A stretch of DNA of 64,000 nucleotides, from assembly GCA_030148705.1 (NCBI GenBank), contig JASBSY010000014.1:434001-498000 (forward strand), read 5' to 3'. The position numbers and the translations under genes were made by a program. The notes beneath the pieces are model-generated. The model saw only the letters and a program-made list of their open reading frames with translations. It was not told the origin of the DNA and made no database searches. Of this stretch, positions 43,236-52,018 are shown piece after piece; the stretch's first letter is position 1; each line of letters begins with the position of its first letter. The DNA comes from Pukyongia sp. Its GTDB lineage: Bacteria; Bacteroidota; Bacteroidia; Flavobacteriales; Flavobacteriaceae.

Positions 43236-43982
43236 TCAGTCATGTTGTAATTCCTTGTAAATGTCTTCCTCTAATGAGCTCATGAGCTCGATCAGGGTTC
43301 CCAGGTATCTTACTTTGTCCCTGTCTACTTCTAGTTTAAGATTAACGATATTTTCAAATTCGAGATCATTGGCCAATGCAGAATAGTCGGAGACGGGATG
43401 AACCTCGATCAAGCCAGGATTTCGGGTTATCTGGGCGTAATTAACCTTTTTCATCAGAAAGGGTTCAATGATAGTGTGTAATTGTTGGGTTGAATATTCT
43501 TCAAGTATGCGGGAAAAGGAGAGCGCATTTTTAAGGTTGAGTAATTTGGTCTTGATCTCCAGATTTTCAATTCTGGCGATATGTCCGTCGTTGATAAAGG
43601 CTTCAGAAACAGGCAAATTGAAGTTAATGGCGATCACCTGTGGCAGGCCAGAAAGCGTATTATTCAGTTCGGCCAGGGAATCTGAGCTGCCATGTTGCAA
43701 CAGCCTCAACGTTCGTGTATTATTTGCAATTAGCAACGTATCTATAAACTGAATCCTTTCATTCATGAGCAATGCAGTATGGGAAAGCTCCTCATGAATG
43801 CGTTGGTAACGTTCCTTTATATCTTTTCCGGCTATGCGTTCCGAATTCCAGTTGTTTACCTGAAGAGCAATAAGAATACCGATTACCACGAGTAGAATCT
43901 CTCCCAATGCGTATAAGATATATCTTGAAACCCTGTTTTCATTAAGCATATTTAATCGCAGTTTTCTAAAGAAACGAATCAT
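43236..43982 (-). CDS. DUF6090 family membrane protein
   Basis: 248 residues. The signature MIRFFRKLRLN...RYILYALGEILLVVIGILIALQVNNWNSER (single helix at about 22-43, then NNWN) is that of DUF6090. The rest is a long helical, probably periplasmic or cytoplasmic coil. Function unknown; the family is abundant in Flavobacteriaceae. Three members occur in this window (also 46478 and 56182). It heads the small-ORF, DinB-like, PqqB-like operon. Confidence 0.9.
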   Translation of the reverse strand: MIRFFRKLRLNMLNENRVSRYILYALGEILLVVIGILIALQVNNWNSERIAGKDIKERYQRIHEELSHTALLMNERIQFIDTLLIANNTRTLRLLQHGSSDSLAELNNTLSGLPQVIAINFNLPVSEAFINDGHIARIENLEIKTKLLNLKNALSFSRILEEYSTQQLHTIIEPFLMKKVNYAQITRNPGLIEVHPVSDYSALANDLEFENIVNLKLEVDRDKVRYLGTLIELMSSLEEDIYKELQHD

Positions 43983-44196
43983 TTTTCAGCAGTTAATAAA
44001 CTAGTAATTAAAGATAGGTAAGAATTGCGAGCCCTTAAAACTTTTCATGAATGACTGTTCCGGGTGTTGGATTTATTTTCGGTTCTATAGTACTTATTTA
44101 CAAAACTTTATAATTAGATTGTTCATACAACTCATGTAATTCGGACACGAATATTTTGTACCTTTAATCATTAATAACTAACTAAAATTAATCCTT

Positions 44197-44751
44197 ATGA
44201 AGCCTTTGTATTTATTGCTTATTATTGCCGTAGCATTTACAGCCTGTAAAACAGAACCCGAGACCGATCCCGCTGTTAACGCAGATATGATGTTTACGGA
44301 GAATTCAAAAACCGTACTGGCCAATGTCCAGGGATGGGAAAGTGAGAGCCTCGATTATTCGATGTACGCAGACGATTTTGTCATGCTGGAAACAGCTTTT
44401 GGTTCCGAAAAGGATTCAATCGGCCTTGCAGAAATGAAAGGATACGACAAACAGATGTGGGAAGCTTACGATTTCGAAATGGTTACCGATCCGGTACTGT
44501 TACCCGGGGTGAATCCCGACACCAAGGAACCGGACGGTTCCGTTCGTCATTACAGTACCTGGAAGGTCATTAAACCCGCAACCGATTCAACCGAAGCCCG
44601 AAGTGGTGAGATAAAGTTATACGAATCCTTCGATTTCGATGAGGAAGGCAAGATCATCTATCAGCAGATCTACGGAGATTTTACCGGTCTGATGATGCAC
44701 CTTCACAACATGGATATGAAACCGAAAATGGAAGAGGAAGAAAAAATGTAA
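44197..44751 (+). CDS. Lipoprotein with SnoaL/NTF2-like features
   Basis: 184 residues. MKPLYLLLIIAVAFTAC is a lipobox signal. The mature domain has a helix then strands (YADDFVMLETAFGSEKDS, RHYSTWKVIKPATDS, GEIKLYESFDFDEEGKIIYQQIYGDF), suggesting an NTF2-like fold. Met- and Glu-rich end. No catalytic site assignable. Function unknown; a terminator follows. Confidence 0.82.
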   Translation: MKPLYLLLIIAVAFTACKTEPETDPAVNADMMFTENSKTVLANVQGWESESLDYSMYADDFVMLETAFGSEKDSIGLAEMKGYDKQMWEAYDFEMVTDPVLLPGVNPDTKEPDGSVRHYSTWKVIKPATDSTEARSGEIKLYESFDFDEEGKIIYQQIYGDFTGLMMHLHNMDMKPKMEEEEKM

Positions 44752-44773
44752 TCTCTAAAAGTACATGAACAAG

Positions 44774-44799
44774 AGCCTCCTCATAAAGGAGGCTTTTTT
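44774..44799 (+). terminator. Terminator after the lipoprotein gene
   Basis: AGCCTCC and GGAGGCT form a perfect stem around TCATAAA, with a T run after. Confidence 0.9.
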
Positions 44800-44869
44800 G
44801 TTTCTTATCTGAAATTCGAATGAACGGGTAAGGGCCCGGTTATTACCTAATCCCTTTGCTTTTGTTTTC

Positions 44870-46387
44870 TTAGAGATATCCTTGTGCGTTTTCAATTCCT
44901 TCGGTGGCCAGTCTTCTTTTTGGAGCTCGTTTCAGCATATATTCATATTGAGCCAACGATTCCTGATACCTGCCTTCTTTAAGCAACCAATCGGCATACA
45001 ACTCGTGGGTGGGCTTTTGAATTTGAGGAGGCCCGTAACTATAACTGAGCAATTCCTCCAGTTCTATTGATTGCAAGAAATGCTGTTCGGCCAATGTAGG
45101 ATTATTGTTGAGGTCGGCCATAAGTGCTTGCATCTGATGCTTGCGCACCAGGACTTCGGTGAGGTCTGAACTGGTAATTTTGCCCCGGTCTACGTTCGAA
45201 CATAACTTGGAAGCACCTTCCTCTACAACAAAGCTTCCACGCCGGTGTTCCTTGTCGGCCAGTTTAATAAGGCTGTCGAGTGTGGTCTTGTCTTTCGCTA
45301 CATATGCCTTCATGCCCTCGAGAAAATGGTATTGGGAGCGTACCGAAATGTTCAGATCTGAAATATCTACGGCTATTTCGGAAATGTCGCTTCCCCAGGC
45401 ATTTGTATCTACCAAATAGGTTCCTTTAAGAAAAACAAGGTGCACCCTTGCTCTTTTCGACGGGGTTTCCCGGGCAAATTGTTGCATTTCGCGTACCATC
45501 TTTTCCGCTTCTTCAACCTGGTTCTTTTGCAAATACCCGTATTCCAGCCAGTGATAAGCATGGTACCCGCGGGCATCATTATCCAGGTTCTTTGTATTCA
45601 TTCGCTGTACACTGGCCTCATAGGAATCGATGTTGGAGGCGATTACCTTATCCCACATTCCCATTGCGACAAAAATATGAGATGGCATATGCAGGGCATG
45701 ACTTGCATCAGGAGCTACTTTGGCGTAGGCGTGGGCGGCGTCCAGGGCCAGCATGGCGTGGTCTGGATCGTCGTACGAATGGATAAGGTAATGCAGGGCA
45801 CCGGGATGATTAGGGTTCTCTTCCAGGATGCCCTGGGCTATTTCGGCTCCCATGCCGTAAATCTGCTCATCCCTACCTTCCGGAACAGAGCCTAGCAATG
45901 ACAGAGCATAGAAGGCAGCCACCTCGTGATTGTTAGGATATTTTTCAGATAGTTTTTGCATATACTCCGCATAGGCCACATCCCGTTCTGGTTTATCCTT
46001 TTTTGGCTGATATAATAAAAATACCGCTTCGATGAGGTCTCGCTCAAGATCTGTAGCCTTGTTCCGGTAGTCAAATGCTTTTAATTCAGTCAATACTTCA
46101 GAAGCTTTTTCAAAATCCTGTTCGGACCACAGGCTGTGATTATAGGTCATGGCCTCCCCCCAATAGGCCATCGGCATTTCGGGGTCCTGCTTTTTTGCTT
46201 GCTGAAATGCATGGCGAGCATCTTCGTATTCGAATGAATGCAGCAACAGCAGTCCCCGTTCGAAATGTGGTTTGGCATCGGCCTTGCCTGTAACCTCTAT
46301 GCGAACCTCTCCGAGGTTTTCTTTTTTTTCAACAGGGGTATTACATCCAATAAGAAGGACTAGGATAAGTACAAGAAAAATTCTCAT
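44870..46387 (-). CDS. TPR lipoprotein
   Basis: 505 residues. Signal MRIFLVLILVLLIGC ends with a lipobox Cys. TPR-like units follow, e.g. FEYEDARHAFQQAKKQDPEMPMAYWGEAMTYN and EAEKMVREMQQFARETP, and the end GRYQESLAQYEYMLKRAPKRRLA. The HALHMPSHIFVAMGMWDKV stretch is conserved in a family of flavobacterial TPR proteins found on the outer membrane. Role unknown, probably partner binding. Confidence 0.88.
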   Translation of the reverse strand: MRIFLVLILVLLIGCNTPVEKKENLGEVRIEVTGKADAKPHFERGLLLLHSFEYEDARHAFQQAKKQDPEMPMAYWGEAMTYNHSLWSEQDFEKASEVLTELKAFDYRNKATDLERDLIEAVFLLYQPKKDKPERDVAYAEYMQKLSEKYPNNHEVAAFYALSLLGSVPEGRDEQIYGMGAEIAQGILEENPNHPGALHYLIHSYDDPDHAMLALDAAHAYAKVAPDASHALHMPSHIFVAMGMWDKVIASNIDSYEASVQRMNTKNLDNDARGYHAYHWLEYGYLQKNQVEEAEKMVREMQQFARETPSKRARVHLVFLKGTYLVDTNAWGSDISEIAVDISDLNISVRSQYHFLEGMKAYVAKDKTTLDSLIKLADKEHRRGSFVVEEGASKLCSNVDRGKITSSDLTEVLVRKHQMQALMADLNNNPTLAEQHFLQSIELEELLSYSYGPPQIQKPTHELYADWLLKEGRYQESLAQYEYMLKRAPKRRLATEGIENAQGYL

Positions 46388-46477
46388 GATTTTAAGGTGT
46401 TAGTAATCAGGGTGTAGTAAAAATACGCATTCTTCTTATCATTTCCGCAGAGTACTGCTGCAACCCGGGATAAAGAA

Positions 46478-47248
46478 TTACTCTGAATCGCGTACTTCCA
46501 GCGCCGTGTTCAGTTTTTCCAAAAGTTTTAGGATGTTGTCTTCCACCCGCATTGCCCTGTTCTGCACGCCGGAATTTTCGAAAGCTATGGCTTTTACCAC
46601 TTTCTTGAATTGATTATCCATCTTCAACCTTTCATAATCGTATTGCGAGATCTTAAATCTGTTGTAATGAACCTCAGTAGTATCGAATTCCATTTCAAAA
46701 TAATCGATTAACACCGGTTCGCTATGCAGGGCGTGAAACCGTATTCGCTCTTCCTCATAACGCCGGTAATATGGGTAAAGACGTTCGTAATGAACGGATA
46801 TATCGTTTCGCAGGCTGTCGTTGGAAATAATGCCAATTCCTTTGGAGACTAAAAAATCGTATCCACTTAAATTCGGATCGAAATGCGGGGTGGTTCGCAA
46901 CTGTGATGCGTAATACTGTAGCGAATCGACGGCGTATTCAGAGGTTGCGATATATGTATATACCTTACTGCTCGACTTGGAAATGGCATTCATCAAATCG
47001 ATATCCTCCCGTATTTCCTCGAGATCAAGCAGCAGGTTACTTCTTAGTTCTTTTATGATCTTTACTTCCAGCGACCTGGTTTCTCTTTCATTATTCCATG
47101 TATTAATTTGAAGTGCGATAAGAATTCCTATCACCACCAGCACGATCTCCCCAATTGCGTATAGAAGGTATTTACTGAACCTGCCGGCCTTGCCGGAAGG
47201 CAGGTCGGTAAGCAGATGCCTTCGAATATGTCTGAAAAATTTGATCAT
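46478..47248 (-). CDS. DUF6090 protein with palindrome-encoded insertion
   Basis: 256 residues. Family signature MIKFFRHIRRHLL...GRFSKYLLYAIGEIVLVVIGILIALQINTWNNER. Compared with the sister protein at 43236, about six extra residues (around LPSGKAG, residues 16-22) precede the helix; these come from a GC-rich palindrome in the DNA (47178-47204). The rest is helical. The insertion sits before the membrane helix, so it may be tolerated. Confidence 0.9.
   Translation of the reverse strand: MIKFFRHIRRHLLTDLPSGKAGRFSKYLLYAIGEIVLVVIGILIALQINTWNNERETRSLEVKIIKELRSNLLLDLEEIREDIDLMNAISKSSSKVYTYIATSEYAVDSLQYYASQLRTTPHFDPNLSGYDFLVSKGIGIISNDSLRNDISVHYERLYPYYRRYEEERIRFHALHSEPVLIDYFEMEFDTTEVHYNRFKISQYDYERLKMDNQFKKVVKAIAFENSGVQNRAMRVEDNILKLLEKLNTALEVRDSE
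47178..47204. repeat. REP-like palindrome inside the DUF6090 gene
   Basis: ACCTGCC and GGCAGGT flank CCGG-rich core (GGCCTTGCCGGAA). The palindrome is within the coding frame and is read as LPSGKAG without breaking it. Related GC hairpins occur at 13788-13812 and 14080-14096. Confidence 0.7.
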
Positions 47249-47478
47249 TGCCTTCTTTTTATTGAATAGAATAGGTTTAGCCTCAAGATTTCAGATTAAA
47301 TCCTGAAGAAGTGGAACCTGATTTCAATTCGAAATCGTCTTAAAAGATAAATGGGATCGCAACCGAAATAAGGCGCTGCATACAAAATTATCCGGCATTT
47401 ATTAGTTAGTTTAATTTAAAGGTAATAAAATTAACGACTTACATTACAGCTGCATATCGAATACGAACTTAAGAATGA

Positions 47479-47841
47479 TTAGAAATACAGAACAGCAAGT
47501 ATAGCCAGGAGAGCCGGTAGGGCCTGTACGAAGAAGATTTTCTTACTAGCCGTCAAGGCTCCGTAAATGCCTGCTATAAGAATGCAAACAAGAAAAAACA
47601 GGGCAATATTTGTACGCCAGGTCAGGCTGTCGATAAAGAAGGTCCATATAAGTCCGGCCGCCAGGAAACCATTATACAGACCCTGATTGGCTGCCATGGT
47701 TTTTGTAGGTTCGAAGAGTTCGGCCGGAAAATTCCGGAATACTTTACGCCCTCGAGTGGTCCAGGCAAACATTTCGAGCCATAGGATATACAGATGAAGG
47801 GCGGCAATAAAGCCGATAAGCAGATTGGCGGAAAAGGACAT
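47479..47841 (-). CDS. DUF1304 membrane protein
   Basis: 120 residues from the ATG at 47841, four bases after the arsC stop; a start 21 bases earlier would overlap that gene. Four helices, with NLLIGFIAALHLYILWLEMFAW and NQGLYNGFLAAGLIWTFF, fit DUF1304. Last gene of the ars-type operon. Function unknown; a membrane accessory of arsenic or stress handling is inferred from position. Confidence 0.87.
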   Translation of the reverse strand: MSFSANLLIGFIAALHLYILWLEMFAWTTRGRKVFRNFPAELFEPTKTMAANQGLYNGFLAAGLIWTFFIDSLTWRTNIALFFLVCILIAGIYGALTASKKIFFVQALPALLAILAVLYF

Positions 47842-47845
47842 GAGT

Positions 47846-48262
47846 TTAGAGGTTGGTTTCAATAAAGTTACGACAATATTCCTTTATTGAATCCCTGGTG
47901 GATTGAAATGCCTTATGGATTTCCTCCTCAGTTCCTTTCACTTTTGAAGGGTCGCTGAAATTCTGGTGCAAACGCTTTGCGTTAGGTGCCGGAATAAACG
48001 GACAATGCTCATTGGCGTGGTCACAGACGGTAATAATAAAATCCCAGTTTATCCCCTGATATTCATCCACGTGATTGGAAGTATGATTCGAAATATCAAT
48101 CCCATCTTCGGCCATGATGGATACGGCGCCGGGGTTCAATCCGTGGGTTTCAATGCCGGCACTGTAAACTGCTGCGCCTTCGCCTACAAAATGTTTGAGA
48201 TAGCCTTCAGCCATCTGACTGCGGCAACTATTGCCGGTACATAATACTAGTATGTTTTTCAT
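47846..48262 (-). CDS. arsC: Arsenate reductase, thioredoxin-coupled type
   Basis: 138 residues. LCTGNSCRSQMAEG holds the P-loop Cys8-x5-Arg14 of low-molecular-weight phosphatases, and FITVCDHANEHCPF with a second Cys pair suits the relay of thioredoxin-linked ArsC; DPSKVKGTEEE gives the Asp-Pro acid. Reduces arsenate to arsenite. Central gene of an operon with arsR, a DUF6428 gene, an acetyltransferase and a DUF1304 gene. No arsenite pump is visible in the window. Confidence 0.9.
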   Translation of the reverse strand: MKNILVLCTGNSCRSQMAEGYLKHFVGEGAAVYSAGIETHGLNPGAVSIMAEDGIDISNHTSNHVDEYQGINWDFIITVCDHANEHCPFIPAPNAKRLHQNFSDPSKVKGTEEEIHKAFQSTRDSIKEYCRNFIETNL

Positions 48263-48748
48263 CTAAAATATCTTTTTACTGCGTCTTTCAAGAAATATAT
48301 TGTCATACCATTCCCCATTGCGTTTACCGATCTTTTCGCGAAGCCCGACAACCCGGAAACCGCAGGCCTGGTGTAACTTGAGGCTGGCCGTATTCTGGGG
48401 AAAAATGGCTGCCTGCAGGGTCCAGAACCCTGACTTTTCACTGGCGGTTACCAGGTGATTGAGTAATTTTCTCCCTATGCCCGTGGATCGCTGGGATGCT
48501 GCTACATACACTGTATTTTCTGCTACCCCGCTATAAACCAGTCTTTTGGAAACCGGGTTGAGAGCCGCCCACCCAATAACCTTTTGCCCGTCTACTGCTA
48601 CGAACCTGCATGTTGCCAGGAACTTTTGGTTCCAGACTTCCCAGGATGGCACTTCTGTTTCAAAAGAAGCAAATCCTGTATCCAGGCCTTCCCGATAAAT
48701 AGCGGCCACTTCCGGGTAATGCGACTCCTTAAGCTTACAGATCTCCAT
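48263..48748 (-). CDS. GNAT acetyltransferase of the ars operon
   Basis: 161 residues from the ATG at 48748, two bases after the DUF6428 stop. VYVAASQRSTGIGRKLLNHLV is the acetyl-CoA motif; NTASLKLHQACGFRVVGLREKIG closes the domain. It resembles phosphinothricin acetyltransferases; ArsN-type enzymes of this kind occur in ars operons and acetylate organoarsenicals. Substrate is inferred from context only. Confidence 0.87.
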   Translation of the reverse strand: MEICKLKESHYPEVAAIYREGLDTGFASFETEVPSWEVWNQKFLATCRFVAVDGQKVIGWAALNPVSKRLVYSGVAENTVYVAASQRSTGIGRKLLNHLVTASEKSGFWTLQAAIFPQNTASLKLHQACGFRVVGLREKIGKRNGEWYDNIFLERRSKKIF

Positions 48749-48750
48749 TT

Positions 48751-49242
48751 TTAGCAACAACCGCTTCCAGGGCTGCAACAGGCTTCAGCAACTTCAACCA
48801 CAGCGGGTTGAGGTACACCGCAACTGTCTTTGGCTTTACAGTCTGTTTTGGTCACGGCCATCTTTACAACCAAGCGGGAATCATCGGCTTGTATATCATT
48901 AACAAAAAAGTGGGCCGTATGAAAGCTGTTGTTGCCGTATTCGAACTTCAGTTCTGCATCCGGATCGAAGGCTTTAAGCTTTGCTACTTTATTGAGGATG
49001 CCCAAAGCTTTGTAAGTGCTCATATATTCTGTCTTAGCTGCTTCGGAAGGACTTTCCCATAGCTGAATGAGCGTTTCGTTCCAGCTGTCGGAGTTGGCGC
49101 CACAATCCACCGAATCGATATGGATGTGTTTTACTTCAGTTATGTGGTAATTTGCTCCAACAAAACTCCCATTGCTGTATTCGAACAGCAGCGATTTGTC
49201 CCGGTTTGCATTTAAGATATCTAAAAATTCTCGCGTTTTCAT
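48751..49242 (-). CDS. DUF6428 protein with Cys-rich tail
   Basis: 162 residues. Two similar halves (LLFEYSNGSFVGANYHITEVKHIHIDSVDC and LKFEYGNNSFHTAHFFVNDIQ) suggest tandem repeats. The end carries KTDCKAKDSC and ACCSPGSGCC, with six to eight cysteines that could bind arsenite or a metal. DUF6428 genes are known to sit by arsR in flavobacteria. It is the second gene of the operon. Role as an arsenic-binding chaperone is inference. Confidence 0.85.
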   Translation of the reverse strand: MKTREFLDILNANRDKSLLFEYSNGSFVGANYHITEVKHIHIDSVDCGANSDSWNETLIQLWESPSEAAKTEYMSTYKALGILNKVAKLKAFDPDAELKFEYGNNSFHTAHFFVNDIQADDSRLVVKMAVTKTDCKAKDSCGVPQPAVVEVAEACCSPGSGCC

Positions 49243-49257
49243 ATAGTTTGTGTTAGG

Positions 49258-49581
49258 TTAACAACATTTTTGTTCGGTTACCTCAAAGAAGTCGGTAAAT
49301 AGTTCTTTCAGATCGGTAAGTTTTTCTTTATCAATAGTGTAATACTGGGCGTTTCCTTCGAACCTGCTATTAAGCAGCCCCGCTTTTTTTATCACTTGCA
49401 GATGTTGAGAGGTAGTAGGCTGTGCCAGTTGTATGGTTTCGGAGATGTCTTTGCACAGGCAACCGTCGCAATCGCCTATATAGTTAAGGATTGAAATACG
49501 CGCAGGGTGCGATAAAATTTTAGCGAGATCGGCAAGCTTGTTTACCTGCTCCGAATGAAGGTGTCTCTTTGATACGCCCAT
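49258..49581 (-). CDS. arsR: ArsR/SmtB repressor
   Basis: 107 residues, winged helix. SHPARISILNYIGDCDGCLCKDISETIQLAQPTTSQHLQVIKKAGLL has the recognition helix; CDGCLC is a possible arsenite site and CC ends the protein. First gene of the five-gene ars operon, which it should derepress when arsenite binds. An AT-rich repeated element lies just upstream. Confidence 0.93.
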   Translation of the reverse strand: MGVSKRHLHSEQVNKLADLAKILSHPARISILNYIGDCDGCLCKDISETIQLAQPTTSQHLQVIKKAGLLNSRFEGNAQYYTIDKEKLTDLKELFTDFFEVTEQKCC

Positions 49582-49620
49582 ATCTTATTATTTGAATATA
49601 GCAATATTACGATATTATAA
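49582..49620. promoter_or_regulatory. Candidate ArsR operator and promoter
   Basis: On the minus strand, ATATC, ATATT and ATATT recur every eight bases in ATATCGTAATATTGCTATAT, close before arsR, with TAATATTG resembling the -7 box. The short 92-base gap to the TM2 gene makes this the sole control site. Autoregulation by ArsR is inferred. Confidence 0.45.
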
Positions 49621-49673
49621 TGAATCAAAAAAGCTTTCGGGAAAAATTTTTATCGCGAAAGCTCAATTTTTTA

Positions 49674-50003
49674 TCAGAACCATCCTCTCTTACCTACCTG
49701 ATAGGTTTGATAGAACTCTTCATCACTTTTAGTGAGATAGATAATTCCTTCAATCAGACCGATAATTCCTCCAAGCCCGCAGGTAACAATGGTGATGATA
49801 ATCTGGAGTACCCCCTCCTGGGTATATCCAAGGATGAATTTGTGAATTCCCAGAGAACCGATCACGATCGCCAGAATCCCGGCAATTAGCTTTTTGTTCT
49901 CCTCTGTGTGTGGCCTGTTCCAGTCTTCATTCTGATTGGAAGCGGTGTTCTGAGTATTGTCCCTTGTACTGTCAAAGGAATCGTGGTTAGTTTCTTCAGA
50001 CAT
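49674..50003 (-). CDS. TM2 domain protein
   Basis: 109 residues. A polar, Asn/Gln-rich lead of about 35, then KKLIAGILAIVIGSLGIHKFILGY and IIITIVTCGLGGIIGLIEGIIYL, the two helices and HKFILGY motif of TM2 domains. Function unknown. Monocistronic. Confidence 0.9.
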   Translation of the reverse strand: MSEETNHDSFDSTRDNTQNTASNQNEDWNRPHTEENKKLIAGILAIVIGSLGIHKFILGYTQEGVLQIIITIVTCGLGGIIGLIEGIIYLTKSDEEFYQTYQVGKRGWF

Positions 50004-50080
50004 AATTGGCTAGTTATTAAGGTTTGCCATAAAATTATAAAAAATAATATGAAGTAAACTAACTTTTTTCAGCCTTATAC

Positions 50081-50467
50081 CTATTCGAAAGCTTTATCTA
50101 CCGGTTCCCATAACTCGAGTTTGTTGCCTTCGGGGTCCAGAATCCATCCAAATTTCCCGTATTCATACTCTTCCACTTCCCCCACTACGGTTACACCTTC
50201 CTCTTTTAATGCCTTTAGAAGTCCGTGAAGGTCGGCTACCCGGAAATTCATCATAAATTGTTTTTCGCTCGGACTGAAATACTTGGTGTCTGCCGGAAAG
50301 GGGCTCCATTGGGTTGTACATTTATTTCCGTCCTCATCGCGCCACCAGAAGGTCCATCCGTACTGGTCGGTTGGAATGCCCAAATGCTTTTTGTACCATG
50401 ATTTCATGGCGTCGGGATCTTCTGTCTTAAAGAAAAACCCACCAATTCCTGTTACTCTGTTCTTCAT
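50081..50467 (-). CDS. VOC (glyoxalase-like) protein
   Basis: 128 residues: FFFKTEDPDAMKSWYKKHLGI, TTQWSPFPADTKYF, FMMNFRVADLHGLLKALKEEGVTV, FGWILDPEGNKLELWEP. Two beta-alpha-beta-beta-beta modules with the Glu of KLELWEP as a likely metal ligand. Downstream of the DUF1801 gene by two bases, so cotranscribed. Substrate unknown. Confidence 0.9.
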   Translation of the reverse strand: MKNRVTGIGGFFFKTEDPDAMKSWYKKHLGIPTDQYGWTFWWRDEDGNKCTTQWSPFPADTKYFSPSEKQFMMNFRVADLHGLLKALKEEGVTVVGEVEEYEYGKFGWILDPEGNKLELWEPVDKAFE

Positions 50468-50469
50468 AA

Positions 50470-50925
50470 TTATTTTTTTATTTGCGATTCGTAAAGAGAG
50501 ATCCAGTCGCTCATTGACATTTTCCGCGTGAGCTCGGCAATGAGCTCGTATGGAATATCCTCGGGTTTTTTAAAGCGCACACAACTTTTACCCATGTCCA
50601 GTTTGTATTTGCAGTGTTTGGGGTATTCGGCCACAAACCAATCCAGGATATTTTTTTCGGCATACATGCCCATATGATAAAGCGCAACAAAATTTTTTTG
50701 CGATGCAATGCTCATAAAAGGCAGCGGTAGTTTTGGATCGCAGTGATAGCCGGGCGAATATTCCGAATGAGGCACCACATACCCTATCATCCCGTAAGAC
50801 ATGGTTTCTTCAAAGCCTTGAGGGAGATTATCGTTTATAGTTTTTCGCAGCTTCTCCATTGGAGCTTTTCGGTCTTCCGGAATTTCCTTTAGGTAAGCTT
50901 CAGGACTGTCGGCCTTATATTGCAT
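50470..50925 (-). CDS. DUF1801 (YdhG-like) protein
   Basis: 151 residues: EAYLKEIPEDRKAPMEKLRKTI, ETMSYGMIGYVVP, CVRFKKPEDIPYELIAELTRK. This is the frataxin-like YdhG/DUF1801 pattern. Function not established. Second gene of a run DUF4199, DUF1801, VOC with gaps of 2-6 bases. Confidence 0.9.
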   Translation of the reverse strand: MQYKADSPEAYLKEIPEDRKAPMEKLRKTINDNLPQGFEETMSYGMIGYVVPHSEYSPGYHCDPKLPLPFMSIASQKNFVALYHMGMYAEKNILDWFVAEYPKHCKYKLDMGKSCVRFKKPEDIPYELIAELTRKMSMSDWISLYESQIKK

Positions 50926-50931
50926 AAAAAT

Positions 50932-51438
50932 TTATTTTCGTTGAAGGATTAAGGCTGAAATTAGTGAGATCACCAAACCAATCATTACAACAGTTGCAAA
51001 CATAAGCGCTGCCATAAACCCGGATCCGCCGTAAGCTTCCATCTGCTGTGTGAGTTCGACTTTTTGTTTTTCATACTCTTCCGCTGAAAGATTGGCCTCC
51101 ATGCTTGCCAGGGTCTGACTGAGATACTCCTGCGCAAAATCGGGGTTGATCACGGTGGTGTAGATATAATCGATAATACCGATACCCAGTCCTGCAAATG
51201 CCGAAATCAATAAGCCTATCAGCATGGCTTTGCCGAAGGTCACCGAACCTCCGTTGTGTTTGTCGCGAAAATGCCGAATTCCAAAATAGACGAACAACAG
51301 GGAGACTACCATGGTGGTATATCCCATTATTTCCTGTGTGCTGAAATCCATTCCCTTGCCAAATACCAGCGCCAGGAGGAAAAGCAGCATGGCTGTTAAT
51401 AAACTGAATATGCCGTATTTTAAAACTGTGTTTTTCAT
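50932..51438 (-). CDS. DUF4199 membrane protein
   Basis: 168 residues with four helices (GIFSLLTAMLLFLLALVFG, GYTTMVVSLLFVYFGIRHF, GKAMLIGLLISAFAGLGIGIIDYIY, ALMFATVVMIGLVISLISALIL) and the HNGG-VTFGKA motif of DUF4199. Function unknown. Starts the operon with DUF1801 and VOC genes. Confidence 0.9.
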   Translation of the reverse strand: MKNTVLKYGIFSLLTAMLLFLLALVFGKGMDFSTQEIMGYTTMVVSLLFVYFGIRHFRDKHNGGSVTFGKAMLIGLLISAFAGLGIGIIDYIYTTVINPDFAQEYLSQTLASMEANLSAEEYEKQKVELTQQMEAYGGSGFMAALMFATVVMIGLVISLISALILQRK

Positions 51439-51540
51439 AATAGTAATTGTATAATTGACACAACAAAACTAAGCAGTACGTGTCAGCATGAGCTCATACC
51501 AAAGTACTAAATTGACCGGAACTTTAGTACGAATTGCTGT

Positions 51541-51960
51541 TTAATGAATAATCCGGAACTCCTTGGCACGCTGAATGGCCTGCGTTCTCCGTTTTACCTG
51601 CAGTTTTACAAAAAGATTGGAAATATGTGTTTTTACGGTACTTTCAGTGACAAATAATTTTTCTGCTATTTCCCTGTTCGAGAGCCCCTTCGCCACCTCC
51701 TTCAAAATTTCGTATTCACGATTGCTAATTCCCAGTTCAGAAATTTTAGATTCGTCTACTTCCTTCTGTTGAAATTGAACTTGCTTTTTTTGCAGACTTC
51801 TTTTATTTAGAAAGATTCCGACGAAAAAAAAGACCAGAGCGATTGCCGCAATGGTGATCTCGGATCCAAGGTCGCCCGAAAACACCGAATACTTACTTAG
51901 TTGAAAAAGAGCTAAGAGCGCAATTATCAGCACAGTGAATATGAGGATGGTCTTTTGCAC
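51541..51960 (-). CDS. Membrane-anchored LuxR-type regulator
   Basis: 139 residues. Two helices (ILIFTVLIIALLALFQL and ITIAAIALVFFFVGIFL), a short linker, then a GerE/LuxR helix-turn-helix: GISNREYEILKEVAKGLSNREIAEKLFVTESTVKTHISNLFVKLQVKRR. No receiver domain, so the signal is unknown. Its gene is 102 bases upstream of the DUF4199 operon, a plausible target. Confidence 0.9.
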   Translation of the reverse strand: MQKTILIFTVLIIALLALFQLSKYSVFSGDLGSEITIAAIALVFFFVGIFLNKRSLQKKQVQFQQKEVDESKISELGISNREYEILKEVAKGLSNREIAEKLFVTESTVKTHISNLFVKLQVKRRTQAIQRAKEFRIIH

Positions 51961-52018
51961 CTTCTAAAAATATTAAAACTATTGTATTGGCAGAAATTGC
52001 GAACTAAAAAAACCTGCC

